A stretch of 64,000 bases of DNA from TMED27 sp041397865 (GCA_041397865.1 JAWKVT010000002.1:1-64000); one strand, 5' to 3'; shown: positions 1 to 8,606, numbered from the stretch's first letter. Program-made: numbers and translations. Notes: generated by a model from the sequence alone, not told the origin.

Positions 1-62
1 CTAAACCCGCTGCGACGGAGAATACAGAACCTGAGAGTTCGGAAGAGGAAACCGCCCCGTAG
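1..62 (+). CDS. C-terminal tail of an unidentified protein (partial)
   Basis: An open frame enters from the left edge and ends at a TAG at 60-62. The visible 19 residues are rich in Glu, Pro, Ser and Thr, typical of a disordered acidic tail. The gene converges on the pilin-like gene that ends 3 bases later. The body of the protein lies outside the window, so no function can be given. A chance open frame cannot be excluded. Confidence 0.45.
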   Translation, partial: KPAATENTEPESSEEETAP

Positions 63-65
63 CGC

Positions 66-713
66 CTAGCGCGCCACCAGCGTCTGGTAAAAGAAATAAT
101 TGTCGCCGGAACTGACGTAATTCAGGCACCCTGCCGCAACGCCTGCCGCAAAATTAATCACCTGTGTCGATGTATAAGCACCCGTAAACTTTGAAAAATC
201 GACCGTGGTGTCGTTTCCCGTATCCGAAATCCCCATTTTTTCATTAATGGAATTACATACGGAAAGATTGATATTCGGCAAAATCACCACAAGATCCGGC
301 GCCGCCGTTCCAATCCCGCTCACATCATTTCCGCCGTTAAAGATCCAGTCGTTGCCGTCGCTGTAGCTTAAAGACGGGGCATTATAGGCGGCCCCGCCGC
401 CATCGGCATGGAACAGCTTGCACTCGTCCGATGCCGCCGGTGAATGTGCATACCCGGTAAGGGCCGCAACCTCAAAGCTGATATCAGTATCGGCGCAGCC
501 GTTCGAAATACGCAAACTCTGCACCCCCTGACGATATTGCCGCGCCGTAGACAGGATTTCATCGGCAAAGATGCTGGCCTGCTGCTCGCCAATCGCATTG
601 GCATCGCCGGAGCGCAGCATTTGCGCCACAACGTAACTCAGCGCGGCAAACAGCATTACCGCGATTAAAATCATAAATATAACACTGCCTGTTTCGGGAG
701 TTCTTTTGTTCAT
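66..713 (-). CDS. Membrane-anchored pilin-like hypothetical protein
   Basis: This 215-residue protein has a short charged N-terminus and then one long hydrophobic helix at about residues 10-31. An extracytoplasmic part rich in Gly, Ser, Asn and Thr follows, with cysteines that could pair. The layout resembles type IV pseudopilins, but the usual GFTLxE processing site is absent, so this is a resemblance only. I place the start at the ATG at 713; an in-frame ATG at 743 would add ten residues that look out of place before the membrane helix. It converges with the partial gene at the window edge. Function unknown. Confidence 0.6.
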   Translation of the reverse strand: MNKRTPETGSVIFMILIAVMLFAALSYVVAQMLRSGDANAIGEQQASIFADEILSTARQYRQGVQSLRISNGCADTDISFEVAALTGYAHSPAASDECKLFHADGGGAAYNAPSLSYSDGNDWIFNGGNDVSGIGTAAPDLVVILPNINLSVCNSINEKMGISDTGNDTTVDFSKFTGAYTSTQVINFAAGVAAGCLNYVSSGDNYFFYQTLVAR

Positions 714-800
714 CCCGCGATTATAACAGTCTCGCGCCCGCATTTCTCGTATTTTTCTGCCCTGAAAATTTTATAAAGTCTTCATGCAAAATATGCTTTA

Positions 801-1652
801 ATGATTCCCATGAGCGGGAATAATTTCATTAACATTCTGGTTGCCGAAGATAACGATGTCAGCCGTGACATGATGATGGGCATTCTGCGCGCCCAGTCTT
901 TCAACGTCTACGGTGCAACAGACGGTGAAGCCGCGATCAAGGTCATTGAGGACCGCGAGATTGATATGGCGCTGGTCGATGTCAATATGGCCCCGAAAGG
1001 CGGTTTCGAATTCGTAAAATATGTGGTGGCCAGAGGGCTTAAAATCCCCGTTGTCATTGTGACCGCGTCCGATTCCGCCGATCTTTTAATGGAAGCCAGC
1101 GCTCTGGGGGTTGCCAAGGTCATTCACAAGCCGGTCGAACCGCAGCGCCTCATTCAAACCGTTTCCCGCATTTTGCAGCGGCAGGGGCTTAACCCCGCGC
1201 CGCTTGCCGTTGAAGGTCATGTAACCCGTTACAGCCCCGAGGAGCTAATGGACCAGACAATTGAATTGGCCGCCGAAAATGCCCGCGCGCGCCGTGGCGG
1301 TCCTTATGCCGCGCTGGTGGCGACAAAAGACGGGCAGGTTTTGGGCACAGGCGCAAACGGCAAAGCTTCGCGCGTTGACCCCACTGCCCATGCGGAAGTG
1401 ACCGCTATTCGCAAGGCCGCCGAAAAAACCGGACAATCCGACCTGTCCGGTTGCGTTCTGTATTGCTCGTCCCAACCCACCCGCATCGGCGAAGCGCTGG
1501 TCGCCAGCGTCGGCATTGAACAGGTTTATTACGGCCTCTCTCATGAAGATACGGACCGCATCAGGCAACACAAACAGACCGCTGAACCGGTCTATAAACA
1601 GCTTTGCCATGCCCACGCTCTGGAGATGTTCAAATCCGCCGAAGATGATTAA
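801..1652 (+). CDS. Response-regulator receiver fused to a degenerate cytidine/guanine deaminase-like domain
   Basis: Residues 9-127 form a CheY-like receiver domain: acidic E16-D17, phospho-acceptor D60, T88 and the K110-P111 pair are all in place. Residues 145-260 match the deaminase fold, with H197-A198-E199 (zinc His plus catalytic Glu) followed by the expected helix. The second zinc motif, normally PCxxC, reads SSQPTRIGEA at 223-232, so both zinc cysteines are missing; C218 and C222 lie just before it. The fusion suggests a phosphorylation-controlled output that binds a nucleotide or base rather than a working deaminase. No histidine kinase is adjacent. An ATG at 810 is an alternative start. 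Confidence 0.75.
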   Translation: MIPMSGNNFINILVAEDNDVSRDMMMGILRAQSFNVYGATDGEAAIKVIEDREIDMALVDVNMAPKGGFEFVKYVVARGLKIPVVIVTASDSADLLMEASALGVAKVIHKPVEPQRLIQTVSRILQRQGLNPAPLAVEGHVTRYSPEELMDQTIELAAENARARRGGPYAALVATKDGQVLGTGANGKASRVDPTAHAEVTAIRKAAEKTGQSDLSGCVLYCSSQPTRIGEALVASVGIEQVYYGLSHEDTDRIRQHKQTAEPVYKQLCHAHALEMFKSAEDD

Positions 1653-1664
1653 GAGCGGTGCTTT

Positions 1665-2126
1665 TTAAACCAGTTCAAAAATCGCATCGACCTCAACCGC
1701 CACTCCAAGCGGCAGCGAAGGCGCACCAACGGCAAACCGCGCATGCCGCCCCGCATCGCCCATAACGGCAACCATAAGATCCGAAGCCCCGTTTATCACT
1801 TTCGGATGATCCGTAAAATCGGCCGTACAATTGACAAAACCGCCCAGCTTGACCAGCCGCCTAACCTTTGACCAGTCCCCGTCCACGGCCTCATTGGCCT
1901 GCGCCAGAATGTTCAGCCCGCACACACGGGCGGCCTCCACCCCCTTTTCCAGCGCCACATCCTCACCCAGCCGTCCTAAAAACGCCGGTTTCCCGTCTAC
2001 AAAAGGTACCTGCCCGGCGATATAAATATGCCCGCCGCTCACCACATAAGGCACATAATTCGCCGCCGGTGCCGGCGCGCCCGGCAATTCATATCCAAGT
2101 GTTTTTAATTTATCTGCTAAACTCAT
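1665..2126 (-). CDS. RidA/YjgF-family protein
   Basis: The 153-residue protein carries the RidA (YER057c/YjgF/UK114) fold signature. The C-terminal segment around residues 128-152 has the conserved Arg (HARFAVG), Leu-Pro and the closing VEVDAIFE strand. RidA proteins hydrolyse reactive imine/enamine intermediates released by PLP enzymes; members of this longer subfamily are less well defined biochemically. At 153 residues it exceeds the roughly 130 of classical RidA, with extra residues at the N-terminus. It converges on the response-regulator gene and is divergent from the NDUFA12 gene. Family membership is firm; the substrate is not. Confidence 0.85.
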   Translation of the reverse strand: MSLADKLKTLGYELPGAPAPAANYVPYVVSGGHIYIAGQVPFVDGKPAFLGRLGEDVALEKGVEAARVCGLNILAQANEAVDGDWSKVRRLVKLGGFVNCTADFTDHPKVINGASDLMVAVMGDAGRHARFAVGAPSLPLGVAVEVDAIFELV

Positions 2127-2184
2127 AAGGGGGCTGTCCTTTCATCATTTTCATGATATTAATCACATTAAGGAGTTTGAATAA

Positions 2185-2580
2185 ATGAGTTTGTTAAGTT
2201 TTCTCGGGGTTTTATCGCCCGCGCAGATTAATATGTTTACCGCTCTCACGCGCAAGGAATGCGTGGGAAAGGACTCCTTCGGCAATACCTATTACCGCGC
2301 CGCCCCGCGAAAAGGCTATAAGCGCGACCGCCGCTGGGTTATTTATAAAGACCGGCCCGAAGCCTCGATGGTTCCGCCGGAATGGCACGGCTGGTTGCAT
2401 TACCAGACAGACGAGGTGCCCGAAGGCGGCGGCGGAAGTTTTCGCCGCCCGTGGCAAAAACCCCACCGACCGAACATGACAGGCACGAACAGGGCTTACC
2501 GTCCGCCCGGCCACATCCTTGAAGGCGGTAAAAGAGATAAAGGGGCCGGGGACTATAAAGCCTGGCACCCGCCCGAGTAA
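2185..2580 (+). CDS. NDUFA12/B17.2-like NADH:ubiquinone oxidoreductase accessory subunit
   Basis: The N-terminal half has the hallmark of the 17.2 kDa subunit family: the VGKDSFGNTYY segment near residue 28, then RRWVIYK and the VPPEWHGWLH block around residues 65-75. In mitochondria this protein is an accessory subunit of complex I and binds the matrix arm. Outside eukaryotes it is characteristic of Alphaproteobacteria, so it is a good taxonomic marker. The C-terminus (residues 85-131) is basic, Gly/Pro-rich and probably disordered. mlaD and a DUF2155 gene follow on the same strand, an arrangement common in this class. Confidence 0.9.
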   Translation: MSLLSFLGVLSPAQINMFTALTRKECVGKDSFGNTYYRAAPRKGYKRDRRWVIYKDRPEASMVPPEWHGWLHYQTDEVPEGGGGSFRRPWQKPHRPNMTGTNRAYRPPGHILEGGKRDKGAGDYKAWHPPE

Positions 2581-2654
2581 CTTTGTTGGCCTTGCACCCG
2601 CCCACGCGGAAATCCGATGAGTAATAAATATAAAGTTTGGAGGAAAGAAAAAAG

Positions 2655-3122
2655 ATGAAACGCAGCGTTGTTGAAACCGCTCTCGGGGCCCTTGTGATCG
2701 GTGTAGCCGTGCTTTTCCTGATGTTCAGCTATAAAACCGCTAATATCGGCGCAGGCAGTGGCGGTTATGAAATCACCGCCCATTTTTCCGGTATCGGCGG
2801 TCTTCAGGTGGGCGACGATGTGCAGATCAGCGGGGTTAAGGTCGGAACCGTCAGCGCTGTCGAACTGGACGAACAAACCTATCTCGCCCGTGTACATATT
2901 CAGGTCGCCGAAGGGGTAAAGCTGCCCATCGACACCGCCGCCCTGATTTCCAGCGAAAGCTTGCTCGGCGGTAAATATCTGGCGCTCGAACCCGGCGCAG
3001 ACGAAGAAACCATAAAGCCTGGCGGGCGTATAGAATATACGCAGGCCCCGCAAAATCTTGAACAACTCCTCGGGCAGTTTATTTTCAGTATGCAAAGCGA
3101 TGATGAAACGGCCTCTCAATAA
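2655..3122 (+). CDS. mlaD: MlaD-type MCE-domain lipid transport protein
   Basis: This 155-residue protein has one N-terminal membrane helix (about residues 5-25) followed by a single MCE domain (about 38-115) with the GGLQVGDDVQISGVKVG core and the SSESLLGGKYL block. MlaD forms a periplasmic hexamer on the MlaFEDB transporter that moves phospholipids to keep outer-membrane asymmetry. I set the start at the ATG at 2655, with GGAGG at 2639-2643 upstream; the in-frame TTG at 2637 would include that Shine-Dalgarno sequence. The permease and ATPase genes are 48 kb away at 50741-52296. Confidence 0.88.
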   Translation: MKRSVVETALGALVIGVAVLFLMFSYKTANIGAGSGGYEITAHFSGIGGLQVGDDVQISGVKVGTVSAVELDEQTYLARVHIQVAEGVKLPIDTAALISSESLLGGKYLALEPGADEETIKPGGRIEYTQAPQNLEQLLGQFIFSMQSDDETASQ

Positions 3123-3642
3123 AGCCTCCGCCTTTTTTGCCGCCGTCTGTTTTTTGGCCTCCGCTGCGCTGCTTATCACCGGCGTTGTACAGGACGCAAA
3201 CGCGCGCGCCAGTGTCGATTACCCGATCGTAAAACTCCGTTCTCTCGATAAAATCACCGCGCGCACACAGGTTTTCGAAGCCAGCGTTGGCCGCACGATC
3301 AAATTCGGCTCGATCTATATTAAGGTACAGGCCTGCCGCAAGGCTCCGGAACTGGAACAACCCGAATCCGCCGCATTCCTGCAGGTCTGGGAAACGCCCC
3401 CCGCAAAAGAAGAAGAGAAGGAGGAAAAGGCCGAGTGGATTTTCAGCGGGTGGATGTTTGCCTCTTCTCCGGGCCTTTCCGCCATGGACCATCCAATTTA
3501 CGATGTCTGGGTGCTTGATTGCCTGAAAAGCGAGGCTCAGCGCAAAGCCGAAGAAGAAGCTGCCGCGCAGGCTGCCCGTGAAGGGGAAGGGGTTTTGGAC
3601 GCGGATGAAACGCCTGCCCAGCCCGCGATTGAGGCGCAATAA
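3100..3642 (+). CDS. DUF2155 domain-containing exported protein
   Basis: The 180-residue product starts with an Arg/Lys-containing signal peptide (about residues 1-34, ending near NARA). The DUF2155 core follows: the RSLDKITARTQVFEASVG segment, the VQACRKAPE stretch and the FSGWMFASSPGLSAMDHPIYDVWVLDC block. The two cysteines in the core may form a disulfide. An acidic Ala/Glu-rich tail closes the protein. The start overlaps the end of mlaD by 23 bases, implying translational coupling. DUF2155 has no defined function; the constant neighbourhood with mlaD suggests an envelope role. Confidence 0.8.
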   Translation: MMKRPLNKASAFFAAVCFLASAALLITGVVQDANARASVDYPIVKLRSLDKITARTQVFEASVGRTIKFGSIYIKVQACRKAPELEQPESAAFLQVWETPPAKEEEKEEKAEWIFSGWMFASSPGLSAMDHPIYDVWVLDCLKSEAQRKAEEEAAAQAAREGEGVLDADETPAQPAIEAQ

Positions 3643-3651
3643 ACGCCCGCA

Positions 3652-4320
3652 TCAACCGTTACGGTTTTGTAAATAATCCAGCATCAGCTCCGCCTCGCTT
3701 AAACCCTCAAGCTTAAAATCCGTTCCAAGCTTAAGCGCCGGGCGCAACCGCTCAAGATAGACTTTATGCGGAATTTCATAAACGCCGAACTGTTTAAGAT
3801 GATCGTTTACAAATTGCGTATCAAGCACCGTATACCCCGCCTTCCACAAACGCGCACATAAATGCACCAGCGCAATCTTGCTGGTATTGGCTTTGCGGCT
3901 AAACATGCTTTCTCCGAAAAACGCCCCACCAATGGCCACGCCGTAAAGCCCGCCAACCAGAACGCCATCCTCCCAGCATTCAACGCTATGCGCAAAGCCG
4001 CGCATATGCAGCTTGCGATAAGCTTCAATAATGGGCTCATTAATCCACGTCTCCGGGCGGTTCTCGCTCATGGCGGCGCATTCGCGCATAACAGCCGTAA
4101 AATCCGTGTCAATTTTAATGGCATACGGGCCGTTTCGTTTTATATTTTTAAGGATGGTTTTTTTAAGAGAGCTGGAAATATGCAAACATTCAATGGAAAG
4201 CTGGCCACGCTCTTCCGGACATACCCAATGCACATAGGCACTATCGCCGCTATAAGCCATCGGGAACAAACCCTGCTTATAAGCATCAATCAGCAATTCC
4301 GGCGTTAAAACAAGCTCCAT
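3652..4320 (-). CDS. aat: Leucyl/phenylalanyl-tRNA--protein transferase
   Basis: Aat transfers Leu or Phe from tRNA to proteins with N-terminal Arg or Lys and so marks them for ClpS-ClpAP degradation. The family signature is visible: YKQGLFPMAY near residue 14, WVCPEERGQL near 33, the central SVECWEDGVLVGGLYGVAIGGAFFGESMFS block and DTQFVNDHLKQFG. The length of 222 residues is normal. It ends 9 bases from the convergent DUF2155 gene and is followed upstream by the accC terminator region. No ClpS gene is in the window. Confidence 0.95.
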   Translation of the reverse strand: MELVLTPELLIDAYKQGLFPMAYSGDSAYVHWVCPEERGQLSIECLHISSSLKKTILKNIKRNGPYAIKIDTDFTAVMRECAAMSENRPETWINEPIIEAYRKLHMRGFAHSVECWEDGVLVGGLYGVAIGGAFFGESMFSRKANTSKIALVHLCARLWKAGYTVLDTQFVNDHLKQFGVYEIPHKVYLERLRPALKLGTDFKLEGLSEAELMLDYLQNRNG

Positions 4321-4355
4321 ATTTTAAATATACCAAATTTTCTATGCAAAAACGA

Positions 4356-4378
4356 AACCCCGCATCAGATGCGGGGTT
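4356..4378 (-). terminator. Rho-independent terminator of the aroQ-accB-accC block
   Basis: A perfect 10-bp inverted repeat (AACCCCGCAT / ATGCGGGGTT) with a 3-base loop lies between accC and aat. Read on the minus strand the stem is followed by a T-rich run (TTTCGTTTTTG), the expected shape of an intrinsic terminator after accC. Confidence 0.8.
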
Positions 4379-4424
4379 GATCTGGGCCACCGGAAAGATC
4401 TGGGGATTCAGGCTTTATGAACGT

Positions 4425-5765
4425 TTAACGGTCCTGAAGCTGTCGCTCCAGCCACTTAATCGAATACTCTCCGCTTAAGAAAGCATCCTGCTTCAAAATC
4501 CAGTCATGCAGCGGCAGGGTCGTCTTCACCCCCGCAACAATCGTCTCGCGGATAGCGCGTTTCAGGCGGCGAATACATTCCTCGCGGTTGCGCCCGTGTA
4601 CAATCAATTTCCCGATCATCGAATCATAATAAGGCGGGATGGCGTAACCTTGGTAAATCGCGCTATCAAACCGCACGCCCAACCCGCCCGGCGCATGAAA
4701 CTGCGTAATCGTCCCCGGCGAAGGCACAAACGTGTCTGGATCTTCCGCGTTGATCCGGATTTCGATGGCATGCCCGCGAAACCGCAAGCGGTCTTTATTC
4801 ACGCTTAAGCGCTCCCCCGCCGCCACACGGATCTGCTCGGCAATCAAATCTATTCCCGTAATCATCTCCGTGACCGGGTGTTCAACCTGAATGCGTGTAT
4901 TCATTTCCATGAAATAGAATTTTTCGTCTTCATACAAAAACTCAATCGTCCCCGCCCCGCGATAGCCCATCTCGCGCACCGTTCTGGCCGCCAAAGAACC
5001 GATCTCCTGACGAAGCTCGTCACTCAGTACAGGCGAAGGGGCTTCCTCCACCAGCTTTTGGTGCCTGCGCTGGACGGAGCAATCGCGCTCGCCCAGATGA
5101 ATGGCGTTCCCGTGCGTATCGCCAAACACCTGTATCTCAATATGTTTCGGGTCTTTCAGGAATTTTTCGATATAAACCGTATCATCACCGAAATTCGCCT
5201 TGGCCTCTGTGCGCGCGCGGTTGAACAGCTCTTCAAACTCCGCCTCGTTTTCCACCACCTGCATGCCTTTACCGCCGCCGCCGCTGGCCGCTTTGATAAT
5301 GACCGGCAAACCCATATCTCTGGCGATTTGCAAACCTTCTTTGGCGGTATCCACCCCGCCGTCAGAACCCGGCACAACAGGCAGGCCCAGCGCCTTCACC
5401 GTCTGCTTGGCGATAACCTTATCACCCATTTTTTCAATATGCTCAGGCGTGGGGCCGATAAAGGCAAAACCATGCTCTTCAACCATCCGCGCAAACTGCG
5501 CATTTTCGGACAAAAACCCGTAGCCCGGATGCACCGCTTCGGCTCCGGTCAGCGTCGCGGCGCTCAAAATCGCCGGGATATTCAGGTAACTATCCTTACC
5601 CGCCGGCGGCCCAATACACACCGATTCATCAGCCAGCCGCACCGCCATAGAGCTTGCGTCCGCCGTTGAATGCACCGCAACCGTCTCAATACCCATTTCC
5701 TTGCAGGCCCGGATAATCCGAAGGGCAATTTCACCACGGTTGGCTATGAGAATTTTTTTGAACAT
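4425..5765 (-). CDS. accC: Acetyl-CoA carboxylase, biotin carboxylase subunit
   Basis: AccC carboxylates biotin on AccB with ATP and bicarbonate, the first half-reaction of fatty-acid synthesis. The ATP-grasp features are complete: the KKILIANRGEIALRI start, the glycine-rich loop KAASGGGGKGM near residue 159, and the EMNTRIQVEHPVTE active-site block near residue 285. The length of 446 residues is standard. accB lies 8 bases upstream, so the two are cotranscribed, and a terminator follows at 4356. Confidence 0.97.
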   Translation of the reverse strand: MFKKILIANRGEIALRIIRACKEMGIETVAVHSTADASSMAVRLADESVCIGPPAGKDSYLNIPAILSAATLTGAEAVHPGYGFLSENAQFARMVEEHGFAFIGPTPEHIEKMGDKVIAKQTVKALGLPVVPGSDGGVDTAKEGLQIARDMGLPVIIKAASGGGGKGMQVVENEAEFEELFNRARTEAKANFGDDTVYIEKFLKDPKHIEIQVFGDTHGNAIHLGERDCSVQRRHQKLVEEAPSPVLSDELRQEIGSLAARTVREMGYRGAGTIEFLYEDEKFYFMEMNTRIQVEHPVTEMITGIDLIAEQIRVAAGERLSVNKDRLRFRGHAIEIRINAEDPDTFVPSPGTITQFHAPGGLGVRFDSAIYQGYAIPPYYDSMIGKLIVHGRNREECIRRLKRAIRETIVAGVKTTLPLHDWILKQDAFLSGEYSIKWLERQLQDR

Positions 5766-5773
5766 GGAAAAAC

Positions 5774-6232
5774 TTACTCAATGACCATCAAAACGTCGCC
5801 GAACTCAACCGGTTGGCCGTCTTCAACCAGAATCTGCGTAACCGTTCCGCCTTTTTCCGCCTTAATCGGGTTCATGACTTTCATCGCCTCGATAATCATC
5901 AGCGTATCCCCGGCATTTACGCTTCCGCCTTTACTGACAAAGGCCGCCGCGCCCGGCTCCGGCGCCATATAGGCAGTCCCGACCATAGGCGAGGTCACAG
6001 CGCCCGGATGAGCGTGCGCGATGGTATCCGGCGCGCTGACATTCGGCTGCTGCGGTACGGACGGGTCAGAAGCCATAGAAACAGGTATAGTATGCGCCGG
6101 GGCGGCAACAACTGTTCCCCCGCCTTTACTGACGCGTATGGCCTGATCGTCGTCTTTAACTTCAATCTCGTTCAGGCCCGTTTCGTCAAGCAGGGCCGCC
6201 AGCTCTTTAATCGCTTTAGAATCAATTTTCAT
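5774..6232 (-). CDS. accB: Acetyl-CoA carboxylase biotin carboxyl carrier protein
   Basis: The 152-residue protein has the BCCP layout: an N-terminal helix-strand part, a Pro/Ala-rich linker (about residues 42-78) and the C-terminal biotinyl domain. The EAMKVMNPI motif places the biotinylated lysine at K118, and the loop before it (AYMAPEPGA) is the typical thumb. It lies 8 bases before accC and about 40 bases after aroQ on the minus strand, as usual in Proteobacteria. Confidence 0.97.
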   Translation of the reverse strand: MKIDSKAIKELAALLDETGLNEIEVKDDDQAIRVSKGGGTVVAAPAHTIPVSMASDPSVPQQPNVSAPDTIAHAHPGAVTSPMVGTAYMAPEPGAAAFVSKGGSVNAGDTLMIIEAMKVMNPIKAEKGGTVTQILVEDGQPVEFGDVLMVIE

Positions 6233-6272
6233 GTGCAGGTTTTTTTGTTGTTTTTACGTCTAACGTCCTTGA

Positions 6273-6701
6273 TTACAAGAGTTCTTTGAGTTTTTCAAGA
6301 GCCATCACATACCCCCTCGCGCCCTGTCCGGCAATCACTTCGCTCGCAATTGGCTCTATATAAGAGTTATGGCGGAATTCCTCCCGCTCTTTAGGGTTCG
6401 ACAAATGCACTTCAATTACGGGGATATCCAGAAGCTTCAGCGCATCGTGGATCGCGATTGACGTATGAGTGTACGCCGCCGCATTAATAATGACGCCGTT
6501 AAACGCCCCCCGCGCTTCCTGTATCCACGTGATCAGTTCCCCTTCATGATTGGACTGCCGAAAGTCAATGCTTAGCCCGAGCCTTTGCGCCGCTTCTAAA
6601 CAGAAACCCCGAATATCATCCAAAGTCTGATCGCCGTAAATCTCCGGCTCGCGAATGCCAAGCATGTTCAGATTCGGCCCATTCAGGATCAGGACCTTCA
6701 T
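6273..6701 (-). CDS. aroQ: 3-Dehydroquinate dehydratase, type II
   Basis: AroQ converts 3-dehydroquinate to 3-dehydroshikimate in the shikimate pathway. The type II signature is present: LNGPNLNMLGIREPEIYG with catalytic Y22, the INAAAYTHTS block and the EVHLSNPKEREEFRH block with the catalytic His. The length of 142 residues is standard. The start overlaps the stop of the copper-chaperone gene by 4 bases, so the two are probably translationally coupled. Confidence 0.96.
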   Translation of the reverse strand: MKVLILNGPNLNMLGIREPEIYGDQTLDDIRGFCLEAAQRLGLSIDFRQSNHEGELITWIQEARGAFNGVIINAAAYTHTSIAIHDALKLLDIPVIEVHLSNPKEREEFRHNSYIEPIASEVIAGQGARGYVMALEKLKELL

Positions 6702-7171
6702 GGCGCCTCCGCCGGGCTGAGAACCTTCACCTCAAACGTTATTTGTCCGTAACCGTGACGATGGCCGTCACCGATGCCAACCGTGACTGGAAACGTGTCG
6801 CCCGGCTTCAACGGTTCTTTCAGTCCCATCAACATAATGTGTTTTCCTGTCGGCTCCAGCTTCAAACTTTTTTCTGCTGGCACATAATAGGTGCCGACCT
6901 CACGCATCATCATAACGTCTCCATCCATAATATGATCATGCAGCTCGGCCTTTTCCGCAACCGGCGTTTCGGCGGAAATAATCGCCAGATCCCGCCCGCT
7001 CAAATGCTTAATTCCCGGATTGGCAAAGGTCGCAAAGACAGCGCCGTTTTTCTGCACGGAAGTCGTCGCCAGCGCATACGCGCCTTCAACCGTTAAAACC
7101 GGCCCTTCCGCATGCGCGGGCGCAACAACAAACAGCCCCGCCACCGCCAAAATAGTCAAAAATCTTATCAT
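6698..7171 (-). CDS. PCu(A)C-family periplasmic copper chaperone
   Basis: A signal peptide (residues 1-21, ending PAHA) leads into a PCu(A)C domain. The copper-binding pattern is visible: His and Met in AELHDHIMDGDVMMM, then a spaced HIMLM near residue 110. Such proteins collect Cu(I) in the periplasm and deliver it to the CuA or CuB sites of cytochrome oxidases. Here it stands next to two thiol-disulfide proteins rather than an Sco or oxidase gene. It overlaps aroQ by 4 bases. Confidence 0.85.
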   Translation of the reverse strand: MIRFLTILAVAGLFVVAPAHAEGPVLTVEGAYALATTSVQKNGAVFATFANPGIKHLSGRDLAIISAETPVAEKAELHDHIMDGDVMMMREVGTYYVPAEKSLKLEPTGKHIMLMGLKEPLKPGDTFPVTVGIGDGHRHGYGQITFEVKVLSPAEAP

Positions 7172-7180
7172 GAAAAGAGG

Positions 7181-7801
7181 TTATAACGTTCTGGCGCGAT
7201 TAAACAAGCTCAAAAGCTCGTCATTGCCCGGCATTCTTTCTGTAACCTCAAGTAAAACCTTGTTATTCACAAGCAAAGAGGGAACGAACCGCCCTTTGAT
7301 ACGCGCGAGGTCTTTCCTGTTCCGCTCAAGTGTTTTGCGGATGTCCGGGTCGCGCATATCCGCCAAAAGCTGATCGGCGTCAAGACCAAGCTGCCCGGCC
7401 AGATTCCGTACATAATCCTCATCAATGGTGCGGAAATTTTCAATCAGGATATTATGCGCCTCAATAAACTTGCCTTGCCGCCCTGCCGCATAAACCAGCT
7501 CTGCCGCCTGCATCCCGGTCTGTTCTTCATCGGGAACGCCTGAAGAAGCCACAGGCTTGATAATGTAGCGGATTTTACCGTCACGCTCCAGCGCGCGCAT
7601 AAGAACAGGATGGAATTCCTGACAATGACCGCAATTGTAATCGAGAAATTCAACAACGCTAATATCCGCATCCGCAGGTGCCTGTACAGCGCCATCTTCC
7701 ACCTTATGCGCGGAAAACTTCCCCCACGCAATAACCGCGCTGTCATAAGCAATGTAAACGCAAAAAAGCGCAATGATAGCGATAAAAATGCGAAAAATCA
7801 T
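7181..7801 (-). CDS. DsbA-family thiol-disulfide oxidoreductase, membrane-anchored
   Basis: The 206-residue protein has an uncleaved-looking hydrophobic N-terminus (about residues 3-26) and a DsbA-like thioredoxin fold with the active site C57-G-H-C60 in a FLDYNCGHC context. The helical insertion follows, and the cis-Pro region is near FVPSLLVNN. It is probably a membrane-tethered periplasmic thiol oxidase or reductase. It lies 5 bases downstream of a second DsbA-like gene, so the two form a pair. The preferred substrate cannot be read from the sequence. Confidence 0.85.
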   Translation of the reverse strand: MIFRIFIAIIALFCVYIAYDSAVIAWGKFSAHKVEDGAVQAPADADISVVEFLDYNCGHCQEFHPVLMRALERDGKIRYIIKPVASSGVPDEEQTGMQAAELVYAAGRQGKFIEAHNILIENFRTIDEDYVRNLAGQLGLDADQLLADMRDPDIRKTLERNRKDLARIKGRFVPSLLVNNKVLLEVTERMPGNDELLSLFNRARTL

Positions 7802-7806
7802 AAGAC

Positions 7807-8568
7807 CTAACCGCCATCTTTCATTTTTTGACGTTCATCTTTAATCGCCTGTTTCAGACCATCTTCCCCGATATATCCGGGGACGAACGTTTCCCCGACA
7901 ATAAAGGCCGGCGTTCCTGAAACCCCTATTTCCCGTGCGACTTCAATAATTTTTTCCAGTTCTTTTTCAAGCGCGCCGCCTTCAATATCCTTTTTCATTT
8001 GTTCGGTATCCAGCCCCGTATCCGCCGCCAGTTTTTCAAGCTGCGCATCGTCTTTCGGGCCTTTATGCTCCATCAGCGCCACGTGATAATCGAAATATTT
8101 TCCTTGCTTATGCGCCGCCAAAGCCCATAACGCTGCCGTTTTCGATGTCGGTCCAAGGATAGGCATTTCCTGAAAAACAAACCGGACATTTTGATCGTCT
8201 TTCAAAGCCGCCTGTATATCCGGTAAGGCCCGTTTGCAATACCCGCAGTTATAATCGAAAAACTCAACCACCGTCACATCGCCCTCAGGATTGCCGATTG
8301 ACGGGCTGTCTGCGCGCGTTAAATACTGGATATGTTCGCCGATTTTCTCTTCGGCCTGTTGCTGCTGTTGAACCTGTTGCTGCATACGATGCGCCTCAAT
8401 CGCTTCAAAAATCACTCCCGGGTTTTCCATCAGATACCCTTTAATAAGGCCGCCCAGCGCGTCTTTTTGCGCATCCGTAAACGCCGGATCTTCCGCAAAA
8501 GCAGGCATTGCCGCAAGTGTAACCAGCGCCGTCAGAGTTAACGCTGTCTTTTTGAGTGTGATCTCCAT
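7807..8568 (-). CDS. DsbA-family periplasmic protein (Com1/BdbD-like)
   Basis: The signal peptide spans about residues 1-25 (ending AFA). A Gln-rich helix at residues 62-72 precedes the thioredoxin domain, whose active site is C108-G-Y-C111 within FFDYNCGYC. The cis-Pro motif SGTPAFIVG lies near residue 218. The N-terminal helical extension is typical of the Com1/ScsC-type DsbA relatives, some of which oligomerise through it. It is followed 5 bases later by the membrane-anchored DsbA-like gene. Confidence 0.85.
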   Translation of the reverse strand: MEITLKKTALTLTALVTLAAMPAFAEDPAFTDAQKDALGGLIKGYLMENPGVIFEAIEAHRMQQQVQQQQQAEEKIGEHIQYLTRADSPSIGNPEGDVTVVEFFDYNCGYCKRALPDIQAALKDDQNVRFVFQEMPILGPTSKTAALWALAAHKQGKYFDYHVALMEHKGPKDDAQLEKLAADTGLDTEQMKKDIEGGALEKELEKIIEVAREIGVSGTPAFIVGETFVPGYIGEDGLKQAIKDERQKMKDGG

Positions 8569-8606
8569 AAACCTCTCCTAATGAATATATAAGCTACAAA
8601 CCTTTA

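Noticed and set aside
4878..5669. Plus-strand open frame of 263 codons
   Set aside because: It is antisense to accC and has the Arg/His-rich composition typical of shadow frames.
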